In this document: positions 51,098 to 57,300 of the stretch, one piece after another
How the letters are laid out: each line of letters starts with the position of its first letter
How positions within the stretch are numbered: the first letter of the stretch is position 1
Assembly (NCBI GenBank): GCA_031266535.1
Contig: JAISAS010000005.1
Coordinates: forward strand, 1-57,300
Length of the DNA stretch: 57,300 bases
Direction: 5' to 3'
Source: Endomicrobium sp.
Lineage (GTDB): Bacteria > Elusimicrobiota > Endomicrobiia > Endomicrobiales > Endomicrobiaceae
Position numbers and translations under genes: made by a program
Notes under the pieces: model-generated
The model's input: the letters and a program-made list of their open reading frames with translations, nothing else
Told to the model about the DNA's origin: nothing
Databases searched by the model: none

Positions 51098-51604
51098 ATG
51101 AAGAAAGTTGTCTTTGTAACAGCTCCAAGTATGTTCAGAGATGAAGAATATTATAAACCAAAAATGATTCTCGAATATGCTGATATTAAAGTAGTAACTG
51201 CAAGTGTAGAAACTGGTGAGCTTATAGGAAGATTTGGATATAAAACAATAAGCACAATTTCAATGCAAAATATTGATGTTGATAATTTTGATGCAATAGC
51301 ATATATTGGTGGGAGTGGATCTAGTATATTTTTTAATAATTTTTATGCTTTAAAACTAGCTGATGATTTTTTTAAGTGTGGCAAACCTGTAGCTTCAATA
51401 TGTATAGCAGGTGTAATTCTTGCAAATTCAGGTATTCTAAAAGGAAAGAAAGCAACCGTTTTTATTAGTGAGAAAGGAACTTTAATAGAAAAAGGAGCTT
51501 TATATACTGAAATTCCACTAGAAATTGATGGAAACATTATAACTGCAAATGGACCTGCAGTTGCAGAAGCTTTTGGTAAGGCTATTTTAAATGCAATCAA
51601 ATGA
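51098..51604 (+). CDS. DJ-1/PfpI family protein
   Basis: 'MKKVVFVTAPSMFRDEEYYKPKMILEYADIKVVTAS', 'AIAYIGGSGSSIFF', 'PVASICIAGVILANSGILKGKKAT'. Confidence 0.88.
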   Translation: MKKVVFVTAPSMFRDEEYYKPKMILEYADIKVVTASVETGELIGRFGYKTISTISMQNIDVDNFDAIAYIGGSGSSIFFNNFYALKLADDFFKCGKPVASICIAGVILANSGILKGKKATVFISEKGTLIEKGALYTEIPLEIDGNIITANGPAVAEAFGKAILNAIK

Positions 51605-51757
51605 TTATAATATACATCATGATGTTGTTAATTAGGCATTTAACACATATTGCTTAGTTTTTTTCTTAAATATTTCTAATTAAATGTACTTATTTATAAT
51701 TGCATTAATGTTGTTTTTTAATATTTTAACATTTTCTTTAAATTATGGGTAAAAGAA

Positions 51758-53023
51758 TTGAATTATTTTATTGAAACTTTAGGCTGTCAAATGAATGCAT
51801 GTGATTCTGATACGCTCAGTTCTATTCTTTTGACTTATGGAGCGTTAAGAGTGTATAATTTGTTAGATGCAGATGTTGTGATACTTAATACCTGTTCTGT
51901 AAGAACCCAGTCTGAACAAAAAGCTTTTTCTTATATTGGAAGAATAGAAAAATTTAAACGATTAAATTCTAATTTTAAAATAATTGTTATAGGGTGTATG
52001 GCAGAAAGACTTGGTTATAAAATCAAGAAACGTTTTAGTAGTGTTGATTTGGTTATGGGTTTAAACGATATCAACAATATAGCTTTAAAAATTATTAATT
52101 TATGTTCTACGAGTGATGATGATAATAGTGTAAAAAAAATATTTGATTCGAAGTCTAGTGTCATTAGTAGGTATATGATAATCATTAGAGGATGTAATAA
52201 CTATTGTTCTTATTGTGTTGTGCCTTTTGTAAGAGGAATTGAAAAAAGTATCGAATATCAGTTATTGATAGATAAATGTTATTTTATGGTTGAAAATGGA
52301 GTAAGAGAGATAACACTTTTGGGTCAAAATGTAAATTCGTATCGTTATAAAGGTATAAATTTTTCTTTGTTGCTTAAAAAAATTGCTTCAATAAAAAATC
52401 TTAGCAGAATAAGATTTATGACGAATCATCCTAAAGATTTAGACGATGAGCTTATAAATGTTGTGGCTTCGGAACAAAAAATTTGTCATCATATTCATCT
52501 TCCTATGCAATCTGCTTCTAATAGAATACTTGAAGTTATGAATAGAAAATATACTTATGAAGATTATCTTAATTTAGTAACTAAATTAAGGACAGTTATA
52601 CCTAATGTAAGCATAACAAGTGATATTATTGTAGGGTTTCCAGGAGAAACTGAAAAAGATTTTAATGATACGTTGAATGCAGTAAAAAAAATAAGATTTG
52701 ATGGATTATACGTTTTTAAATATTCTCCACGACCTAATACAATTGCTTATAAAATTCCTGATATTGTAACTTTAGAAGAAAAAAAAAGACGACATTTAAT
52801 TATACTTAATGAATCAAATAAAATTTCTGTTGAGATTGTTTCTAAGATGATAGGAAGTGTTCAACGAGTTTTAGCTGAAAAAATAAATGATGGAATTGTA
52901 GAATCAAAAACAGTAGGAGGACGCAAAGTTTTTTTTAAAGGGAATAAGAATCATATTGGTAATACTTTTAATGTAATCATAAAAGCAGTAAAAATAAATT
53001 CATTACTTGGTGATATCATATGA
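51758..53023 (+). CDS. miaB: tRNA-2-methylthio-N6-dimethylallyladenosine synthase
   Basis: 'YFIETLGCQMNACDSD', 'IIRGCNNYCSYCVVPFVRG', 'ITSDIIVGFPGET'. Confidence 0.93.
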   Translation: MNYFIETLGCQMNACDSDTLSSILLTYGALRVYNLLDADVVILNTCSVRTQSEQKAFSYIGRIEKFKRLNSNFKIIVIGCMAERLGYKIKKRFSSVDLVMGLNDINNIALKIINLCSTSDDDNSVKKIFDSKSSVISRYMIIIRGCNNYCSYCVVPFVRGIEKSIEYQLLIDKCYFMVENGVREITLLGQNVNSYRYKGINFSLLLKKIASIKNLSRIRFMTNHPKDLDDELINVVASEQKICHHIHLPMQSASNRILEVMNRKYTYEDYLNLVTKLRTVIPNVSITSDIIVGFPGETEKDFNDTLNAVKKIRFDGLYVFKYSPRPNTIAYKIPDIVTLEEKKRRHLIILNESNKISVEIVSKMIGSVQRVLAEKINDGIVESKTVGGRKVFFKGNKNHIGNTFNVIIKAVKINSLLGDII

Positions 53024-53239
53024 AAATTTATATGTTTTATATTCGTATTTTTCAACTTCTTTTTTAATATATTTATTTTATTGTTAGATAATCTTATAAT
53101 TTTTGTAAAAAATATTTTATTATCACTTCAAAAATATTGATTTATTTATCATTTATAAATTTAGTTAATTTTGTTTATATCTATAACAAAATTATTTTTA
53201 TTTATGGATGATTTTATGTTATGTAATTATTATAGTGTG

Positions 53240-53282
53240 TTGACAAAAATATTAATAAAAGTTATATTGATCTAACTTTTAT
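53240..53282 (+). promoter_or_regulatory. Putative sigma70 promoter with overlapping inverted-repeat operator for the dtxR-feoAB unit
   Basis: TTGACA (53240-53245) - 17 nt - TATATT (53263-53268); inverted repeat ATAAAAGTTA-tattgatc-TAACTTTTAT (53255-53264/53273-53282) overlaps the -10. Confidence 0.65.
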
Positions 53283-53316
53283 ATTTTGGATAATATAGTG
53301 AGAAAATTAAAAAAAA

Positions 53317-53757
53317 GTGAAAAATATAAATAATTTAAGTACGTCTCTCGAAAATTATCTTGAAACTATTGCAATGCTAAAAAAAAAGAAGAAATATGCA
53401 AGAGTAAGAGATATTGCTAGATTTTTAAATGTTAAAAGTTCGAGTGTTAATGTTGCAATTAATTTTTTAGCAAAAAAAGGTTTAGTAATACATGAAAAAT
53501 ATGGGCATGTTGATTTAACTTATGAAGGAGAAAAAATAGCTTCTAAAGTTCAAAAAAAACATGATATATTAAGTAATTTTTTAAACAAACTATTATTCAT
53601 AGATAGTAAAACTGCTATCAAGGAAGCTTGTGAAATAGAACATGTTATTAGTATGACTACTACACATAAATTTAAAAGATTACACATGTTACTAAAAAAA
53701 TATTTTTTTAAAAATAAAGAAGATATTATTAATCTAAAAAAATATTTAGGAAGATGA
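53317..53757 (+). CDS. DtxR/MntR-family metal-dependent transcriptional regulator
   Basis: 'LENYLETIAMLKK...ARVRDIARFLNVKSSSVNVAINFLAKKGLVIHEKYGHVDLTYEGEKIA', 'ACEIEHVIS'; GTG start. Confidence 0.88.
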   Translation: MKNINNLSTSLENYLETIAMLKKKKKYARVRDIARFLNVKSSSVNVAINFLAKKGLVIHEKYGHVDLTYEGEKIASKVQKKHDILSNFLNKLLFIDSKTAIKEACEIEHVISMTTTHKFKRLHMLLKKYFFKNKEDIINLKKYLGR

Positions 53758-53760
53758 AAT

Positions 53761-54090
53761 ATGAACAGAAAAATTATGGAACATATTTATAGACATTTAC
53801 ATAGATGTTGTGTTAAAACTCGTTCTAAACAATTTAAATTATTTAGCAAATGTCTTACTTACCATCATGGTATGACCACATTAAGTAATGCTATTCCAGG
53901 TGTTTATAAATTTGTTGCAATTAATTGCGATAAAAAATTATGTCATAGGCTTTTTGAAATGGGGTTTATTCTTGGTAAAAAGTTAAGTGTTATATCAACA
54001 AATACGAGAGGTATAATCATCATTGTAAAAGGAGCAAAAATTGTTTTGAGTAATAAGATCGCTGAAAAAATTATTTTAAAAAAGGAGTGA
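53761..54090 (+). CDS. feoA: FeoA-like SH3 domain protein
   Basis: 'LSNAIPGVYKFVAINCDKKLCHRLFEMGFILGKKLSVI'; precedes feoB. Confidence 0.85.
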   Translation: MNRKIMEHIYRHLHRCCVKTRSKQFKLFSKCLTYHHGMTTLSNAIPGVYKFVAINCDKKLCHRLFEMGFILGKKLSVISTNTRGIIIIVKGAKIVLSNKIAEKIILKKE

Positions 54091-54091
54091 C

Positions 54092-56188
54092 ATGGTAGAT
54101 ATAGTTAAAGATAATATTGTTGTTGCTCTTGCAGGTAATCCAAATTGTGGAAAATCTACGATTTTTAATGCTTTGACAGGTTCTACTCAGCGTGTTGGTA
54201 ATTATCCTGGGATTACAGTAGAGAAAAAAGAAGGTTTAAAAAATTATAAAGGGTATAGCATAAGTTTCATTGATTTACCTGGAACATATAGTCTTTCGGC
54301 ATATTCTGATGAAGAAATTGTAGCAAGAGATTTTTTATTAAGCGATGAACCTGATGTTATAATTGATGTAATTGATGCCTCTAATATGGAAAGAAATTTA
54401 TATTTGTTTACTCAAATTATTGAATTAAAAATACCTGTTATAATAGTTTTAAACATGATTGATATTCTGTTTTTGCATGGAGAAAGTATTAATCAAAAAG
54501 AAATGTCGAAGTTATTGGGAGTTTCAGTGGTTGCTACAGTTGCAAATAAGGGAACAGGTATTTGTGACATTTTATGTTCAATCTTAGATATTTATGAGAA
54601 TAAAGGATCTAAAAAACAAGTAAAAGCTAAGGTAAATTATGGAGAGATTATAGAAAATGAAATTTATAAACTTGAAGTTCTTGTGTCGAAAAATTGCAAA
54701 CTATCAAAATTCTCAAAGAGTTGGTTGACATTAAGACTTTTAGAAAATGAACCTTCCATATTAGAATTAGTTTCTAATGCATATAACAAAGTTGAAATTT
54801 TATGTCAATTAAAGAAAAGTAAAGATTATATTAAAAGATGTTTTCATGAAAATGCTGAAACCGTAATGATTGATAAGCGTTACAGTTTTATAAATGATGT
54901 TGTAAAAATAGTTATAAAAAAAAATGGACAAAAAAAATTTGATGTAACTGAGATTATAGACAATTTTGTGCTAAATAAATATTTTGGATTTCCAATTTTT
55001 GTGGTAGTAATGTACATAATTTTTAAATTTACGTTTATTTTTTCAAATCCAGTTGTAAATTTTTTAGGAAAGATTTTTGAATGGTTTGGCAGTATAGTTT
55101 CTAACATTATTCCAAATGGTCCGGTACAATCTTTAATTGTTGATGGAATATTTGGTGGGGTTTGTGGTGTGTTGGGATTTTTCCCCCTTATACTATTTAT
55201 GTTTTTTGCAATTGCATTTTTTGAGGATTCTGGATATATGCCGAGAGCAGCTTTTGTTATGAATAAAATTATGAATAGATTTGGTTTACATGGTAAATCG
55301 TTTTTGCCTTTGATGCTTTCGACGAATGGATGTGCAGTACCTGGTATTCTTGCAACTAGAACATTGGATTCAAAACGAGACAGACTTATAACTATGTTCG
55401 TAGTATCATTTATGATATGTGGGGCTAAACTTCCTGTATTTGCTTTAATTATAAGTGCTTTTTTCCCTGTAAAATATCAAGTAGCCATAATGTTTTTTAT
55501 GTATATTTTAAGTATTGTTATTGCTTTAAGTGTTGCAAAATTATTAAGTGTAACAGTTTTAACTGAAGAAGAATCCCATTTTGTTATGGAACTTCCTCAT
55601 TATCATATTCCGACACTTAAAGGTTTATTTTTTAAAACTTGGGAAAGAGGTTGGCTTTATGTGAAAAAATGTGGAACTATAATTGTTTTTATATCTATTT
55701 TGATATGGGTATTGTTTGGCTATCCTAAAATTTCTATGAATGAAAATCTTAGTAAGATTGAAAATATATCACTGCAAATGCAGTATAGTATTGCTGGGCG
55801 GATTGGAAAAATTGTTGATCCTTTGTTTAAACCTATAGGAATGGATGGTAATAGGGCAATTGCTTTAATAGCTGGATTTGCAGCAAAAGAATTGATTATA
55901 AGTACTTTAGGTACAATTTATTCTATAGAAAATGTTGATTCTAAAAATGTACAGTCTTTAAAAAATAAAATATCTTTAGATAAGAGTTGGTCTCCACTTA
56001 AAGGAATAACTTTTCTTATTTTTTGTTTGATATACGTACCATGTATAGCATCTGTTATAGTTTTTTTTAAAGAAGCAGGTTCAAGTTATAAGTGGCTTAT
56101 TATACTTATTTTAGGAAATACAATTTTTGCATGGTTAGCATCTTGTATAGTTTTTCAATTTGGCAAATTATTAAAAATTGGCATGTAA
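54092..56188 (+). CDS. feoB: Ferrous iron transport protein B
   Basis: 'VALAGNPNCGKSTIFNALTGSTQRVGNYPGITVEKKEG', 'FFEDSGYMPRAAFVMNKIM', 'FLPLMLSTNGCAVPGILATRTL'. Confidence 0.97.
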   Translation: MVDIVKDNIVVALAGNPNCGKSTIFNALTGSTQRVGNYPGITVEKKEGLKNYKGYSISFIDLPGTYSLSAYSDEEIVARDFLLSDEPDVIIDVIDASNMERNLYLFTQIIELKIPVIIVLNMIDILFLHGESINQKEMSKLLGVSVVATVANKGTGICDILCSILDIYENKGSKKQVKAKVNYGEIIENEIYKLEVLVSKNCKLSKFSKSWLTLRLLENEPSILELVSNAYNKVEILCQLKKSKDYIKRCFHENAETVMIDKRYSFINDVVKIVIKKNGQKKFDVTEIIDNFVLNKYFGFPIFVVVMYIIFKFTFIFSNPVVNFLGKIFEWFGSIVSNIIPNGPVQSLIVDGIFGGVCGVLGFFPLILFMFFAIAFFEDSGYMPRAAFVMNKIMNRFGLHGKSFLPLMLSTNGCAVPGILATRTLDSKRDRLITMFVVSFMICGAKLPVFALIISAFFPVKYQVAIMFFMYILSIVIALSVAKLLSVTVLTEEESHFVMELPHYHIPTLKGLFFKTWERGWLYVKKCGTIIVFISILIWVLFGYPKISMNENLSKIENISLQMQYSIAGRIGKIVDPLFKPIGMDGNRAIALIAGFAAKELIISTLGTIYSIENVDSKNVQSLKNKISLDKSWSPLKGITFLIFCLIYVPCIASVIVFFKEAGSSYKWLIILILGNTIFAWLASCIVFQFGKLLKIGM

Positions 56189-56226
56189 ATAATATGTTTT
56201 ATTTTAAATAAAATAAGGATCATAAT

Positions 56227-56379
56227 ATGATAATTCAAAATATAATAATATTTATGATTGTAATTATTATTTGTATATTTATTGTGAAACGTTTAATAAA
56301 TAATAGATGTAATTATTGCCATTGTAAAAAAAAACTAAATTATAAGAACAAATGTTCGTTAAAATTTATTAAAAAATAA
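56227..56379 (+). CDS. FeoB-associated Cys-rich membrane peptide (50 aa)
   Basis: MIIQNIIIFMIVIIICIFIVKRLINNRCNYCHCKKKLNYKNKCSLKFIKK*; one TM plus CxxCxC cluster directly after feoB. Confidence 0.75.
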   Translation: MIIQNIIIFMIVIIICIFIVKRLINNRCNYCHCKKKLNYKNKCSLKFIKK

Positions 56380-57221
56380 AATTGAAATTTGTATTATAAA
56401 AAATTGTTTAAATTATTAGAAATTGCTATAAGAATGGATAAATTATCATTCATTTTTTAATTTATATAGTTGAAATTTGTTACACGTATTAAAACGAAAT
56501 TTTTCAGAATGTTTGAATTTTAGATATTTATGGAATTAATTATCAATTTGTAAAGTTTTAGTTGTATATAATATTTGATATTTGTTTTTTTTAGATTGTT
56601 TTACTTGAAAAATAAGTTGTAATATTTAGGAAAACTAAATATTGAAAATTTGCATAAAATATGTTTTTTATAATGAATAGTTGAAGATGTATGTGATTGG
56701 ATTTAATTGTACATAAAATTATAAGATAAAAATTATGAAATTTTTGTTAATAAGTATTAAGTTGTTTTGTCAAAAAGAATATATGTAACCTTGAAAAACG
56801 ATAAAAAATAAATAAACAAAAAATAAAATTCAAAATGTGAAATCTTAAGATATTTTAAAAACTTTTTAAAACAAATTTTTATTTATTTTGTAAATTTATG
56901 TTTATAGGAATTAATGTTGTTTTAATGATGTATATGTTTTAATAAAAATGTGGAATATAATAATATAAAACGCAATGAAAATTCGTAATTTTAAGTAATA
57001 ATAAATGTTGATTGTTTATTTTAATTTATTGTAAATTGTTGTGATATAATAAATGGTGTTGTATTGAGTAATAAATATCGAACTATTCTGGTGTATTTTT
57101 TAATATTTGTGTTTACAGAGAAAATGACATACAGTAAATCTTGTTTAGTTGTGGACTATAATAGCGGAGAGGAATGCTTGGAAAATAAAAAAATTTATAT
57201 AAGTCACAAAAAGGAAAACAG

Positions 57222-57300
57222 ATGAAGATACTACCGATAGGAATACAAGCATTCGAAAAGCTACGAAATAATAACGCACTATACGTAGATAAGACAAAAC
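57222..57300 (+). CDS. N-terminus of an AAA-ATPase-like (PF09820-type)/DUF1703 family protein (partial, right edge)
   Basis: MKILPIGIQAFEKLRNNNALYVDKTK..., matching the family N-terminus 'k.lPiGiqsFe.lre.n..YvDKT'; aaaggaaaac RBS. Confidence 0.72.
   Translation, partial: MKILPIGIQAFEKLRNNNALYVDKTK

Overview
This 57.3-kb window is very AT-rich and mostly ordinary housekeeping sequence. Gene content, composition and several eroding genes suggest a reduced, host-associated bacterium with an LPS outer membrane. The gene set looks Elusimicrobiota/Endomicrobium-like, but that is inference and was not tested. From left to right it contains: the tuf 3' end, rpmG, tRNA-Trp, secE, nusG, rplK, rplA, a rimP remnant, nusA, infB, rpmB; (-) clpB, hydG, thrS; tRNA-Gly; (-) mtaB; alaS, a NifU/IscU-like scaffold and a 59-aa Cys-rich protein; (-) a small lipoprotein and a SurA/PpiD-N-like protein; tRNA-Thr, smpB, an AddA/AddB-like pair, a radical SAM/DUF2344 protein, gap, pgk, rubrerythrin; a heptose/Kdo/Lpt cluster (hldD, hldE1, kdsB, kdsA, lptC, lptA, lptB); ptsN, an hprK remnant, rapZ, ptsH and ptsI remnants; lepA, lepB, nfeD, SPFH, hemW, secA, prfB (with a +1 frameshift), a DJ-1/PfpI protein, miaB; a DtxR-feoA-feoB-FeoB-associated iron cluster; and the start of an AAA-ATPase-like/DUF1703-type gene at the right edge. 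I found no CRISPR array, rRNA, complete transposon or convincing novel defence system. The most informative observations are: (1) a dismantled PTS phosphorelay (psi-hprK, psi-ptsH, psi-ptsI) around intact ptsN and rapZ; (2) a rimP pseudogene replacing the expected gene order; (3) unlisted small genes (a lipoprotein with its own terminator, a 10-Cys protein beside the Fe-S scaffold, a FeoB-associated peptide); (4) the prfB frameshift; (5) a promoter with an inverted repeat ahead of the iron operon; (6) tRNA-Gly(CCC) and tRNA-Trp with mispaired stems.
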